DNA of 64,000 nt from Flavobacterium sp. (GTDB lineage Bacteria > Bacteroidota > Bacteroidia > Flavobacteriales > Flavobacteriaceae): assembly GCA_018401995.1 (NCBI GenBank), contig JAGYJR010000004.1, positions 1 to 64,000 on the forward strand, read 5' to 3'. The notes under the pieces were generated by a model. That model did not search any database. It was not told the origin of the DNA and saw only the letters and a program-made list of their open reading frames with translations. Made by a program: the position numbers and the translations under genes. Position 1 is the stretch's first letter; each line of letters starts with the position of its first letter. Below, in pieces: positions 33,989 through 44,319 of this stretch.

Positions 33989-34987
33989 TTATTTCAAATA
34001 ATAATTCGCATCGATTAATTTATTTCCTGTTGCATCGTGAACGGCATAATTGAAACCGCCTTGCACACAATACGAACCGTATTCCCCTTTTTTATTCAAG
34101 GCAATAAACCCAACTTGAATATCTTTTAGATTCTTTCCTCGATTTTGTGTCAGTTTTACAATTCGCATCACGGCTTCTTCACATGCCTTTTGTGGTGATT
34201 TTCCTTGACGCATCAATTCTACTACTAAATGACAACCCGTAATTCGGATGACTTCTTCACCGTGACCTGTTGCGGTTGCGGCACCAACTTCATTATCCAC
34301 ATACAAACCAGCTCCAATGATAGGAGAATCGCCTACTCTTCCGTGCATTTTGAAAGCCATTCCGCTAGTAGTACAAGCACCAGATAAATTGCCTTGTGCA
34401 TCCAAAGCAATCATTCCAATAGTATCGTGGTTTTCGATATTGGCTTTTGGCAAATATTCACTGGTTTTTAGCCATTCTTTCCATTCTTTTTCGGAAGCTT
34501 CTAACAATAAATTTTCTTTTTGAAATCCTTGTGATAAAGCAAATTGTAAAGCGCCATCACCAACTAACATCACGTGAGGCGTTTTCTCCATCACCATTCT
34601 TGCTACGGAAATAGGATGTTTAATGTGTTCCAAACACGCTACCGAACCAATATTTGAATACTCGTCCATAATACAAGCATCTAATGTTACGCGACCATCT
34701 CTATCTGGGCGACCGCCGTAACCAACGCTTCTTTCATTTGGATCGCCTTCTGGAATTTTTACTCCAGCTTCCACCGCATCTAAAGCGCGACCTTTGTTTT
34801 TTAGCACTTCCCAAGCGGCTTCATTGGCTTGCAAACCGAAATTCCATGTAGAAAGTACGATGGGTTTGTTCGTTTTTCTTGAATTGATATCGATTTCAGA
34901 TTCTTCAGATTTTCCATTGAAAGCCTGAAACGCTACACCAGCAGTTGCTAATGCTGTTGTCTTTAAAAAATTTCTTCTGTTTGTCAT
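33989..34987 (-). CDS. N4-(beta-N-acetylglucosaminyl)-L-asparaginase
   Basis: This 332-residue protein starts MTNRRNFLKTTALATAGVAF, a Tat-type signal with the RR motif; an 11-codon upstream extension is rejected because the ATG at 34987 overlaps the previous stop (TAATG). The Ntn-hydrolase self-cleavage site is ENHDTIGMIALDAQGNLSGACTTSG, with Thr as new N-terminal nucleophile. Also seen are GYGGRPDRDGRVTLDACIMD and GAATATGHGEEVIRITG. It cleaves the GlcNAc-Asn bond of glycoasparagines after protein and glycan trimming, and resembles the glycosylasparaginase known from Elizabethkingia. Confidence 0.93.
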   Translation of the reverse strand: MTNRRNFLKTTALATAGVAFQAFNGKSEESEIDINSRKTNKPIVLSTWNFGLQANEAAWEVLKNKGRALDAVEAGVKIPEGDPNERSVGYGGRPDRDGRVTLDACIMDEYSNIGSVACLEHIKHPISVARMVMEKTPHVMLVGDGALQFALSQGFQKENLLLEASEKEWKEWLKTSEYLPKANIENHDTIGMIALDAQGNLSGACTTSGMAFKMHGRVGDSPIIGAGLYVDNEVGAATATGHGEEVIRITGCHLVVELMRQGKSPQKACEEAVMRIVKLTQNRGKNLKDIQVGFIALNKKGEYGSYCVQGGFNYAVHDATGNKLIDANYYLK

Positions 34988-37251
34988 TATTCTACACTTA
35001 TTTCGTCTACAAATAACCAACTATTGGAACCCGCTCCAGGTTTTCCATCGGCAATGATTCCGTTGTTTTTAGCGACAATTTTAATGAATTTTGCTTTTAA
35101 TTTTGGAAATTCAATAACTACGTTTCCTTTTTTAATTTCAATTTCTTTCTGCGAAATTGTTTGAATCGATTGATAGTTTATTCCGTCATTGGATACTAAA
35201 AACTGAATTTCTTTGGGATAATAAATCCAACTTACTTTTGATAATAGCGTGTTGATATTGATTTTTGAAATCGTTTCTGATTTTCCTAAATCGATTGTAG
35301 CATTCAAATCTTTTCCCCAGAAACCTGACCAATCTCTTCCAAATTTAGAAGGATTTCCTTTCATTCCATCTACCAAAGTAAAAGAGCCGCCAATTCCATA
35401 ATTTTCATGCGGTTGATGTTCCAATTCTATCTTTTTCCCTGTTGATTTAGTGATGAAAAAGGGTTGTTCGATTGTGGCGCTTTTGACTTTATTATTTTCG
35501 AAATAAGCCGCTTTTATAATTTGGTTTTTAGTGACTAGAATTGGTTTTTCATAAGAAATCGAGTTTGCATTTGGTTCCGAACCATCGGTTGTGTATTTGA
35601 TTCCGCTTGGATTGACTGATTTTAATTCGAATGCTACTCCATTTTCTGCCGGTTGTACTTTGGAAGTTACTTCAAAAATAGCTTTGCTGTAGTTGATTCC
35701 TTTTTTTTCATAGCGTTCAAAATGCTGAATTAATCGGGTTTCGAAAACTTTGTACTCATTTGGATTGGATGTTCCCCACAAAACTTCGGAAAGCGCTGCT
35801 ATTCTTGGAAAAAGCATATATTCAGCATGTTCTGGTGTATTGATGTATTCCGTCCAAAGATTCGCTTGAGCACCTAAAATATATTTCGATTCTTCCGCAG
35901 AAAGTTCCTTCGGAATTGGATTAAAAGAATACACTTTTTCCACATTGGTATAACCTCCAAAAGCAATCGGTTCGTTTTTGGGCTCACCTTGATAATGATC
36001 AAAATAACAATGGGAACCTGGCGACATGACTACGAAATGTTTTTGTTTGGCTGCTGTTATTCCTCCTTCGGTGCCGCGCCAACTCATTACGGCTGCATTT
36101 GGTGCTAATCCGCCTTCTAAAATTTCGTCCCAACCAATGATTTTTCTACCGTTGTTATTCACAAATTTTTCGATTTTTTGGATGAAATAACTTTGTAATT
36201 CGTGTTCGTCTTTTAATTTTTCGTCCTTGATTCTTTTTTGGCAATTTGGGCAGCTTTTCCAACGTACTTTTGGACATTCATCACCTCCAATATGAATGTA
36301 TTCGGAAGGAAATAATGCCATAACTTCTGACAGAATATTTTCCAAAAACGTGAATGTTTCGTCTTTAGGACAAAAAACATCATCAAAAACGCCCCAAGAT
36401 TTTCCCACTTCAAACGGTCCGCCAGTACAAGAAAATTCTGGATAAGAAGCTAAAGCTGCTAAAGCGTGACCTGGCATTTCGATTTCGGGAACAACGTTGA
36501 TGTGTCGTTCTTTGGCGTATGCTACAATTTCTTTGATTTCTTCTTGTGAGTAAAATCCACCATAGCGAATATCATCGAAGGTTTGATCGGTATAATGCCC
36601 AATCATAGAACCATTTCGCCATGCGCCGACTTCGGTCAATTTGGGATATTTTTTGATTTCGATGCGCCAACCTTGATCATCAGTCAAATGCCAATGAAGC
36701 GTATTCATTTTGTACATCGCCAAATAATCGATATATTTTTTGATGAATTCCTTTGAAAAAAAATGTCGGGAAACATCTAAATGCATACCACGCCATTGAA
36801 ATTTGGGCACATCATCCATCATAAGATTATCCAATTTAATTTCGGAGGCATTGGGAGTAAATGGAATTAATTGGAGTAAGGTTTGGATGCCATAAAACAA
36901 TCCTTGATTAGTTGAAGCATAAATTGCTATTCTATCGCCAAGAATATTTAATTGATAGGCTTCTTTATTAGGAAATTGAGACTCTGGTTCCAAAATCAAA
37001 TGAATTCGTGAACCAATTCTATGCGCGTTCTTAGTCGTAAGTTCTAATCCTGTTTGTTGTTTAATGCTTTCTTTTAAAAATTGGACTTCAAAAGAATTCG
37101 TATTATTAGCAACAATTATTGTTTTAGGATTTAATGAAAACTTTTTATCAATAGCATTTACCTTAAATGGTTTTGGGATAACATTAATCGGTTTTTGCCC
37201 AAATGTAAAAAAGATAGAAAAAAAAGCAAAAAAGAATATTTTACATTTCAT
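34987..37251 (-). CDS. Beta-N-acetylhexosaminidase, glycoside hydrolase family 20
   Basis: A 754-residue enzyme starting MKCKIFFFAFFSIFFTFGQ (signal peptide) at 37251. It has the GH20b domain (about 20-150), the catalytic barrel with WRGMHLDVSRHFF, LHWHLTDDQGWRIEIKKYPKL, the Asp-Glu pair in YIHIGGDECPK, and GWDEILEGG. A chitobiase-type C-terminal region and a discoidin-like module (about 630-754, SKININTLLSKVSWIYYPKEI) follow, probably for glycan binding. It removes terminal GlcNAc or GalNAc. It is the first gene of the four-gene N-glycan operon. Confidence 0.94.
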   Translation of the reverse strand: MKCKIFFFAFFSIFFTFGQKPINVIPKPFKVNAIDKKFSLNPKTIIVANNTNSFEVQFLKESIKQQTGLELTTKNAHRIGSRIHLILEPESQFPNKEAYQLNILGDRIAIYASTNQGLFYGIQTLLQLIPFTPNASEIKLDNLMMDDVPKFQWRGMHLDVSRHFFSKEFIKKYIDYLAMYKMNTLHWHLTDDQGWRIEIKKYPKLTEVGAWRNGSMIGHYTDQTFDDIRYGGFYSQEEIKEIVAYAKERHINVVPEIEMPGHALAALASYPEFSCTGGPFEVGKSWGVFDDVFCPKDETFTFLENILSEVMALFPSEYIHIGGDECPKVRWKSCPNCQKRIKDEKLKDEHELQSYFIQKIEKFVNNNGRKIIGWDEILEGGLAPNAAVMSWRGTEGGITAAKQKHFVVMSPGSHCYFDHYQGEPKNEPIAFGGYTNVEKVYSFNPIPKELSAEESKYILGAQANLWTEYINTPEHAEYMLFPRIAALSEVLWGTSNPNEYKVFETRLIQHFERYEKKGINYSKAIFEVTSKVQPAENGVAFELKSVNPSGIKYTTDGSEPNANSISYEKPILVTKNQIIKAAYFENNKVKSATIEQPFFITKSTGKKIELEHQPHENYGIGGSFTLVDGMKGNPSKFGRDWSGFWGKDLNATIDLGKSETISKININTLLSKVSWIYYPKEIQFLVSNDGINYQSIQTISQKEIEIKKGNVVIEFPKLKAKFIKIVAKNNGIIADGKPGAGSNSWLFVDEISVE

Positions 37252-37282
37252 TGTAATAGATTTGACTGTGTTAAATATACAA

Positions 37283-37309
37283 AAAAACCTCACGAATTGT
37301 GAGGTTTTT
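37283..37309 (-). terminator. Terminator after hppA
   Basis: AAAAACCTCAC/GTGAGGTTTTT stem with a four-base loop and flanking A/T runs, downstream of hppA and upstream of the GH20 operon. Confidence 0.85.
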
Positions 37310-37328
37310 ACATATACTAATTTAAAGA

Positions 37329-39869
37329 TTATTTTCCAAGTTCAGCAATTTTTGCATCTACTTCTAAATCATCTCCTTCAAAAACTTTTTCTTCAGTAAT
37401 TTCTTTACCATCTACTTTTTTAGTTAATGTAACAGTTGCTTTTACTTTTCCGTTAGCATCTTTTTCTTTTTTAACATCCATATTGATGATTTCTTCGTGA
37501 TGGTCATGATTACAATCTGGACCGTGAACGTGACCTTCTTCTCCATGAGCCGCATCACTATGTCCATGTTTGCACATTTTAGCACATTTCTCTTTATCAC
37601 AACCCATTTCAGCACATTTTGCAGCACATTCTTCTTCAGTCATGTTTGCACAAACTTCAGTACAACACGCTTTAGCACAATCTGCTGTTGTAGCGCCGTG
37701 ACCACCCAAAATAGGAGCAATTACCAAACCAATTAAACATGTTAATTTGATTAAAATATTCATTGACGGTCCTGAAGTATCTTTGAATGGATCTCCAACA
37801 GTATCACCAGTTACAGCTGCTTTATGTGCATCTGAACCTTTGTATGTCATTTCACCATTAATCATAACTCCAGCTTCGAATGATTTTTTAGCGTTATCCC
37901 AAGCTCCACCAGCATTATTTTGGAATACTGCCCAAAGCACACCTGAAACTGTTACACCTGCCATATAACCACCTAACATTTCAGCAATTAATTGGTTGTT
38001 CTCTCCGTAAACTAATTTTCCTAATAATACAATTGCAATTGGGAAACCAATAGTTAAAATCCCAGGTAACATCATTTCGCGTAAAGCGGCTTTTGTAGAA
38101 ATTTCAACACATTTACCGTATTCTGGTTTTCCAGTTCCTTCCATAATTCCTGGAATTTCTTTGAACTGACGACGTACTTCATACACCATATCCATTGCGG
38201 CTTTACCAACAGAGTTCATTGCTAAAGCAGAGAACACTACAGGAATCATACCTCCAACGAATAACATTGCTAATACTGGTGCTTTGAAAATATTAATTCC
38301 ATCAATTCCTGTGAAAGTAACATAAGCAGCAAATAATGCCAACGAAGTTAACGCAGCAGAAGCGATTGCGAAACCTTTTCCAGTTGCAGCAGTTGTATTT
38401 CCAACTGAATCTAAAATATCTGTTCTTGTACGAACTTCTTTTGGTAACTCACTCATTTCAGCGATACCACCTGCGTTATCAGAAATTGGTCCGAAAGCGT
38501 CGATTGCTAATTGCATAGCAGTTGTAGCCATCATAGCAGAAGCTGCTAAAGCAACACCATAGAAACCTGCAAAAGCATAAGAAGCCCATATTGCAGCAGC
38601 AAATAAAATTACTGTTGGGAAAGTAGAAATCATTCCAGTTGCCAAACCAGCGATTACGTTAGTTCCTGCTCCAGTAGATGATTTTTGTACAATTGCCATC
38701 ACTGGTTTTGTACCTAAACCTGTATAATATTCTGTTACAGATGAAATAGCTCCACCTACGATTAAACCAATAATTGTTGCGTAGAAAACACGCATCGAAG
38801 AAATTTCTTTGGCTCCTTCACCATAAAACTCCATTGTCATTACTTCTGGCAACATAAACTGCACTAAGAAGAAACATGAAATTGCAGTTAAAATAATAGA
38901 AACCCAGTTCCCTTTGTTTAATGCACTTTGCACTTGTGCTTCTTTAGCATCGTCACTTGAAATTTTCACTAACATTGTTCCAATGATAGAAAATAAAATT
39001 CCAAAACCAGCGATTGCCATTGGTAATAAAATTGGTCCAATTCCGCCAAAAGCGTCATCGATTTTACCACCCATATCTTTAATTACATAATTTCCTAAAA
39101 CCATTGCAGCTAAAACAGTTGCTACATACGAACCAAATAAATCGGCCCCCATCCCTGCAACGTCTCCAACGTTATCTCCAACGTTATCAGCAATTGTAGC
39201 TGGGTTTCTTGGATCATCTTCTGGAATTCCTGCTTCTACTTTACCAACTAAATCCGCACCTACGTCAGCAGCTTTTGTATAAATACCACCACCAACACGT
39301 GCAAATAATGCAATAGATTCAGCTCCAAGAGAGAATCCTGCTAAAGTTTCAAGAACGATAGTCATGTCTTCTGTAGAAGTCCATTGACCATGCATGAAAA
39401 ATCTAAAAAATATGATGAAGAATCCTGTCAATCCTAAAACGGCTAAACCAGCAACTCCTAATCCCATAACGGTTCCACCGCCAAAAGAAACTTTTAAAGC
39501 TTGAGGTAAACTCGTTCGGGCTGCTTGTGTTGTACGAACATTGGTTTTCGTTGCGATTTTCATACCAATATTTCCCGCATAAGCTGAAAAAATGGCTCCA
39601 AAAATAAACGCAATTACGATTAACCAGTGGGTTGTTGGTACAAAAAACGAAATAGCTGCTAACACAACACTCGCTCCAAGAACAAAGAATGTTAACAATT
39701 TGTATTCTGCTTTTAAGAAAGCTAAAGCACCTTCATAGATGTAATCTGAAATTTCTTTCATTTTTCCATCTCCGGCATCTTGTTTTAGTACCCATGCTCG
39801 TTTGACTGCCATAAATACCAGCCCTAACAGTGCCATTGCGATTGGCACGTAGATCATCATTGATTCCAT
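37329..39869 (-). CDS. hppA: Membrane ion-pumping pyrophosphatase with Cys/His-rich C-terminal tail
   Basis: An 846-residue multi-helix protein with the membrane-PPase core: [49 protein letters not shown] and [32 protein letters not shown] has Ala at the position that distinguishes K+-dependent members, so it is likely potassium-stimulated; proton versus sodium pumping is not decided. The tail after about residue 724 is unusual: ten Cys and nine His within 70 residues ([35 protein letters not shown]), then a lysine-rich beta-like end. The family normally stops near 700-800 residues without such a segment. Confidence 0.95.
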   Translation of the reverse strand: MESMMIYVPIAMALLGLVFMAVKRAWVLKQDAGDGKMKEISDYIYEGALAFLKAEYKLLTFFVLGASVVLAAISFFVPTTHWLIVIAFIFGAIFSAYAGNIGMKIATKTNVRTTQAARTSLPQALKVSFGGGTVMGLGVAGLAVLGLTGFFIIFFRFFMHGQWTSTEDMTIVLETLAGFSLGAESIALFARVGGGIYTKAADVGADLVGKVEAGIPEDDPRNPATIADNVGDNVGDVAGMGADLFGSYVATVLAAMVLGNYVIKDMGGKIDDAFGGIGPILLPMAIAGFGILFSIIGTMLVKISSDDAKEAQVQSALNKGNWVSIILTAISCFFLVQFMLPEVMTMEFYGEGAKEISSMRVFYATIIGLIVGGAISSVTEYYTGLGTKPVMAIVQKSSTGAGTNVIAGLATGMISTFPTVILFAAAIWASYAFAGFYGVALAASAMMATTAMQLAIDAFGPISDNAGGIAEMSELPKEVRTRTDILDSVGNTTAATGKGFAIASAALTSLALFAAYVTFTGIDGINIFKAPVLAMLFVGGMIPVVFSALAMNSVGKAAMDMVYEVRRQFKEIPGIMEGTGKPEYGKCVEISTKAALREMMLPGILTIGFPIAIVLLGKLVYGENNQLIAEMLGGYMAGVTVSGVLWAVFQNNAGGAWDNAKKSFEAGVMINGEMTYKGSDAHKAAVTGDTVGDPFKDTSGPSMNILIKLTCLIGLVIAPILGGHGATTADCAKACCTEVCANMTEEECAAKCAEMGCDKEKCAKMCKHGHSDAAHGEEGHVHGPDCNHDHHEEIINMDVKKEKDANGKVKATVTLTKKVDGKEITEEKVFEGDDLEVDAKIAELGK

Positions 39870-39928
39870 AAATTATTAGTTAAGTTTTTGTTTGTTAATT
39901 CAATTCTATTATCAACAAAAATAAACAA

Positions 39929-39961
39929 AAAAGGCAATATTCATAGAAAATATTGCCTTTT
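39929..39961 (-). terminator. Terminator of ppa
   Basis: AAAGGCAATATT/AATATTGCCTTT-type stem with T-run on the minus strand, 20 bases after the ppa stop and upstream of hppA. Confidence 0.85.
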
Positions 39962-39980
39962 TTATATAAAAACCTACAAA

Positions 39981-40511
39981 TTATTTAATACTAAATAATC
40001 CTGCCGGTTTATTTTCAATCTCCTCGAAACGTCTGGTGCATTTTGCTAAAATTTCTTTAGCTTCGTTCACATCACCCCAACCTTCAACATCAACTTTTTT
40101 GTTTTCTAAATCTTTATACACTTGGAAGAAATGTTCGATTTCTTTGATTAAGTGCGGATTTACGTCACTTAAATCGTTTAATTTATTCCAAATTGGATCA
40201 GAAACTGGAACACAAATTACTTTTTCATCTGGACCTTTATCATCTGCCATGTGGAAAACACCAATTGGTTTTACTTCCATTACACAACCTGGAAATGTTG
40301 GTTCGTTTACTAAAACTAAAACATCTAATGGATCACCATCTAATGCTAAAGTTTCTGGAATAAATCCGTAATCTGCAGGATACATCATTGACGAAAATAA
40401 CATTCTGTCAAAACGCATTCTTTTTAATTCAAAATCGTATTCGTATTTGTTTCTACTTCCTCTTGGAATCTCAATCAATACATCAAATGTAGTAATTTTA
40501 TCTGCTGTCAT
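39981..40511 (-). CDS. ppa: Soluble inorganic pyrophosphatase, family I
   Basis: A 176-residue enzyme starting MTADKITTFDVLIEIPRGSRNKYEYD at 40511; the longer upstream frame has no similarity and overlaps the promoter. The metal-binding signature DGDPLDVLVLV and YGFIPETLA are present. It hydrolyses pyrophosphate in the cytoplasm. The neighbouring downstream gene is the membrane pyrophosphatase, so the two alternative ways of using pyrophosphate lie side by side, each with its own terminator. Confidence 0.95.
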   Translation of the reverse strand: MTADKITTFDVLIEIPRGSRNKYEYDFELKRMRFDRMLFSSMMYPADYGFIPETLALDGDPLDVLVLVNEPTFPGCVMEVKPIGVFHMADDKGPDEKVICVPVSDPIWNKLNDLSDVNPHLIKEIEHFFQVYKDLENKKVDVEGWGDVNEAKEILAKCTRRFEEIENKPAGLFSIK

Positions 40512-40537
40512 TTCTCTTTTATTTTTTAAAGCGGGTG

Positions 40538-40568
40538 CAAAGGTACCACTATAAAACATGAGAAGCAA
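40538..40568 (-). promoter_or_regulatory. Promoter of ppa
   Basis: Minus-strand TTG (40568-40566), 20 bases, TACCTTTG (40545-40538), a full flavobacterial promoter match about 27 bases before the ATG. Confidence 0.78.
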
Positions 40569-40594
40569 AAGAGTTTTGCAAAAAAAATATAGGT

Positions 40595-43075
40595 TTAGAA
40601 GTAAAACCCAAAGGAAGCCCTTACTGCAAATTTCCTAGCATCAGGCATTTCCAAATAACTTCCTCTCCAAGCGAAATCAATTCGTAATACTTTAAAAATA
40701 TTCCCAACCCCTGCGTGATATTCCCAATACACATCTTCTGGAGCAATATACTCCAATCCAGATGCATTTAATAATTTATTACGGTCTGAAACTCTTCCGT
40801 AAACACCTTTAATTCCAACAATTTCCCGTAAATTTAATTTTCTTAAATACGGAACTCTTGAAAATAACCTTCCATTGAAGTGATGCTCAAAATGCAACGA
40901 TGCATATTCATCTGCAACAAAATCGTAATAATCTAATAAATTATAGGTGTTTTCAATTACAAACCAAGATTGATTTCCTGGAATTACACCCATTAATCCC
41001 AATGGTACTTCTCCAAAGATTTTTCCTGTTTCAAAAGTAGTAAACAATCTTCCAAAACCTCCCACTAATGCTGGTTGACGGTAATAGAATTGTAATTTTT
41101 GGTAGTTAAAATCGCTATCCAAAACACCTTTTAAACCGTTACTGTAACTTAAAAATACTCTAGCATAATTAAAATCAACATCCATTCTATCCACTCCATA
41201 GCCTAAAGTTTTTCTCTTAGGTGTGTATTCAGCTACTAAATTAATCTCGGATTGCTTGACTTCACTTTTTATTTCCGATTGTGTGATATCCGTATAATAA
41301 TCTAAACTAAATTCGTTTGATGCAGACTTTAATGTTCTATACGTTAAGTTGGTTTGAAAAGTGAAGTTTTTTAATGGCTCAATTTCAAAACCTATAGTGG
41401 TTAAATTAACCGAAGTCAATTGATTGTTTACACCACTTGCAAAAAGTGCTGAAGAAGCAAAACTTCTACCAAGTACATCATTGGAAGTAGTTAAACTTAC
41501 ACCCATTTGTTCGACATCACGTCGGTTTCCTACAGATAAAATTAAACGATTATCTGGATTTACCATCCAACGTCCAGAAATCCCGTACTTGAACTGATTA
41601 TCTCTAAATCCATAAGCGGTATATCCTTGAATTCGCCATTTGTCGTGCGGACCAAAATACGTTCTCCCACCAATTCGAATGCGTTGTCCTTCTACATCAT
41701 TATATCCAAAAGTGGAGAAAATAGGTCCAAAATCGAAATTGCCTACTTGAATGTATCCACTTCCTAGTATGGTTGCTAAGTCATAAATTCGCTTGAATTT
41801 GGGTACTGTTTGTAGTGTATCCAACATTTTATAAATTCCAGCTTCATTTTCATTGAGTTTTTCAAAACGATTTTCTTGCCAAAATTCTTCTGGTCTATTG
41901 AAAACGCTATTGTCGTAAAAATTAACTTCTTGGCGGTAAAAACTATCTTCTTTTGGTTCGTTAAATACATGGTTTTTGACAACCGTAGTTCTTTTTCCAT
42001 AAACGCCTTTAGATTCTTCTTTTTTGGAAAAACTAAAATCTGACATCATGTAATCTCTTTTCAAAAGAAAAACGGAATCGTTCAATACTTCAAATTCTTG
42101 TTCGATATAAATTTCTTTTACCCAGTTAATATTAGCGCTCTTACTAGCTTCTAAATTGATTTTTTTAATTGCGAACGTTGTATCATTCACCCAAAAATCG
42201 CCTTTGAAAGTCAATTCGTTTTTTCGTCTTGGATAGTAAACAATATTGTAGCACCATTTGTTATCGATAAACATACTGTCATTCAACACATAGTTATAAA
42301 CATGAATTCCTGTTCGCGAAAGTGGACTCACAAAATCTTTATCAAAAAACTTCAGGTAATTGTCGTAAATATTATAATCCGCGTACAAATCTTTAATAAA
42401 TGTATTCACGCCATCACCGTTCCCGAATCCTGAATTTTTGTTGGCTTTTAGAATTTCTTTACGTTTCTTTTTAACATTATCTCCGTAGACTTCACTTACA
42501 CTTTCGTTTATAAAAATGGGCAAAAAAGTTTTCCCAGTAATTCTTGAAGTGTCAATATTATCAAAAATAAATTCCATTCCTTTGAATACTTTGCTGCTCA
42601 TAAAAGCGCTGTCAATCGTATTCATGTCGAATTCTACTTTTTCATATTTGTCATATTTATATTGATCAAACATGTAAAGTCCGTTTTTTCGTTTTCTTTC
42701 CCAAATTTTTCTGAGAATATCCAGTGCTGGATTATTCTTTTTAGAAGTTTTACCAGTATAAACTACAACCTCTTTAAGTGTTGTTCCTTGTATTAAAACA
42801 ATTTTTAAATTAGAATTTAACCCATTTTTTAATGGAATTTCTTGTGTTTCAAATCCAACAAACGAGACTACTAAAACACTATGGTTTTGGTCAGATTCAA
42901 AATAAAAAATACCATTTTCATTGGTAATCACACCTTCTTTTGAGTTTTTAAAAACTACGTTTGCAAAAGCTATAGGATCACCAAACTCATCCACAACCTT
43001 TCCTCCTACTTTAGTTTGAGCAACAACAAGAATGGAAATTAAAAAAAATAGTACTGTATATAAAACTTGTTTCAT
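40595..43075 (-). CDS. DUF5686 and carboxypeptidase-regulatory-like outer-membrane protein
   Basis: An 826-residue protein with signal peptide MKQVLYTVLFFLISILVVAQ and a CarboxypepD_reg-like domain (TKVGGKVVDEFGDPIAFANVVF, about 21-105). The DUF5686 region follows (NPALDILRKIWERKRKNGLYMFDQYKYDKYEK), and the C-terminal half is a beta barrel ending in RKFAVRASFGFYF. Such proteins are abundant in Bacteroidota outer membranes; function unknown. It is transcribed alone. Confidence 0.85.
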   Translation of the reverse strand: MKQVLYTVLFFLISILVVAQTKVGGKVVDEFGDPIAFANVVFKNSKEGVITNENGIFYFESDQNHSVLVVSFVGFETQEIPLKNGLNSNLKIVLIQGTTLKEVVVYTGKTSKKNNPALDILRKIWERKRKNGLYMFDQYKYDKYEKVEFDMNTIDSAFMSSKVFKGMEFIFDNIDTSRITGKTFLPIFINESVSEVYGDNVKKKRKEILKANKNSGFGNGDGVNTFIKDLYADYNIYDNYLKFFDKDFVSPLSRTGIHVYNYVLNDSMFIDNKWCYNIVYYPRRKNELTFKGDFWVNDTTFAIKKINLEASKSANINWVKEIYIEQEFEVLNDSVFLLKRDYMMSDFSFSKKEESKGVYGKRTTVVKNHVFNEPKEDSFYRQEVNFYDNSVFNRPEEFWQENRFEKLNENEAGIYKMLDTLQTVPKFKRIYDLATILGSGYIQVGNFDFGPIFSTFGYNDVEGQRIRIGGRTYFGPHDKWRIQGYTAYGFRDNQFKYGISGRWMVNPDNRLILSVGNRRDVEQMGVSLTTSNDVLGRSFASSALFASGVNNQLTSVNLTTIGFEIEPLKNFTFQTNLTYRTLKSASNEFSLDYYTDITQSEIKSEVKQSEINLVAEYTPKRKTLGYGVDRMDVDFNYARVFLSYSNGLKGVLDSDFNYQKLQFYYRQPALVGGFGRLFTTFETGKIFGEVPLGLMGVIPGNQSWFVIENTYNLLDYYDFVADEYASLHFEHHFNGRLFSRVPYLRKLNLREIVGIKGVYGRVSDRNKLLNASGLEYIAPEDVYWEYHAGVGNIFKVLRIDFAWRGSYLEMPDARKFAVRASFGFYF

Positions 43076-43093
43076 GAATTAAAAAGAATCAAT

Positions 43094-43124
43094 AAAAAAC
43101 CTCATCAATTAAGTTTTGATGAGG
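43094..43124 (-). terminator. Terminator of pdhB
   Basis: CCTCATCAA/TTGATGAGG stem followed by six T on the minus strand, about 25 bases after pdhB. Confidence 0.85.
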
Positions 43125-43147
43125 CTTCAAATATAGTAAGATATATT

Positions 43148-44125
43148 TTATTTATACATAACTTTTTTTACCGCTTTGATAACATCTTGTGCATTTGGCA
43201 ACCATTCTTTTAATAACGCTGGAGAATATGGTGCTGGTGTATCCGCAGTTGTGATTCTTTGTATTGGAGCATCTAAGTAATCGAATGCTTTTTCTTGAAC
43301 CATGTACGTAATTTCAGATGCAACACTACCAAAAGGCCAAGCTTCTTCTAAAACCACCAAACGATTCGTTTTCTTTACCGAATTTAAAACCGTATCGTAA
43401 TCTAATGGACGAACCGTTCTTAAATCGATGATTTCACAAGAAATTCCTTCTTTAGCCAATTCATCAGCTGCCAAGAAAGCTTCTTTTAATATTTTTCCGA
43501 AAGAAACGATAGTTACATCTGTTCCTTCTCTTTTTACATCGGCAACACCTAAAGGCAAAATGTATTCTCCTTCTGGAACTTCACTTTTATCTCCATACAT
43601 TTGTTCTGATTCCATGAAAATAACAGGGTCATTATCACGAATAGCTGCTTTTAGTAAACCTTTTGCATCGTAAGCATTTGCAGGAACAACTACTTTTAAA
43701 CCTGGACAGTTGGCATACCAACTTTCAAAAGCTTGTGAGTGCGTTGCGGCTAATTGACCTGCAGAAGCTGTTGGGCCTCTGAAAACAATTGGAATATTAA
43801 ATTGTCCTCCAGACATTTGACGCATTTTTGCTGCGTTGTTGATGATTTGATCAATTCCTACCAATGAGAAGTTGAATGTCATGAATTCTACGATTGGTCG
43901 GTTACCGTTCATTGCTGAACCTACTGCAATTCCAGCAAAACCTAACTCAGCAATTGGAGCATCGATTACACGTTTTGGACCAAATTCGTCTAACATTCCT
44001 TTAGAAGCTTTGTATGCTCCATTATATTCAGCAACTTCTTCACCAATTAAATATATCGTATCATCATGGCGCATTTCTTCGCTCATCGCTTCGCAAATGG
44101 CTTCTCTAAACTGTATCGTTCTCAT
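43148..44125 (-). CDS. pdhB: Pyruvate dehydrogenase E1 component, beta subunit
   Basis: A 325-residue E1-beta: MRTIQFREAICEAMSEEM, LIGEEVAEYNGAYKASKGMLDEFGPKRVIDAPIAELGFAGIAVGSAM, FNIPIVFRGPTASAGQLAATHSQAFESWYANCPGLKVVVP, and the C-terminal swivel domain LRTVRPLDYDTVL. It forms the E1 heterotetramer with PdhA and carries the Glu that activates thiamine diphosphate. No alpha or E2 gene is adjacent. A TATTTTTG element at 44165-44158 could be its promoter. Confidence 0.94.
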   Translation of the reverse strand: MRTIQFREAICEAMSEEMRHDDTIYLIGEEVAEYNGAYKASKGMLDEFGPKRVIDAPIAELGFAGIAVGSAMNGNRPIVEFMTFNFSLVGIDQIINNAAKMRQMSGGQFNIPIVFRGPTASAGQLAATHSQAFESWYANCPGLKVVVPANAYDAKGLLKAAIRDNDPVIFMESEQMYGDKSEVPEGEYILPLGVADVKREGTDVTIVSFGKILKEAFLAADELAKEGISCEIIDLRTVRPLDYDTVLNSVKKTNRLVVLEEAWPFGSVASEITYMVQEKAFDYLDAPIQRITTADTPAPYSPALLKEWLPNAQDVIKAVKKVMYK

Positions 44126-44319
44126 GAATTTTTATTTGAAATCATTAATTTGAAACGCAAAAATATAAAAAATAGCGGGAATAAAATATTTGGTTCTAAA
44201 TTATTTGTAAGATGATGATGTAATTATTCTAATCTATATGATTTAAAAAAAATTGAAGTTTAATAATAACTTTAACTTGGTTAACAATTTACTATTAAAT
44301 AATAATTATTGAAAACTAC

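Noticed and set aside
40512..40568. 19-residue N-terminal extension of ppa
   Set aside because: It overlaps the ppa promoter and has no family counterpart.
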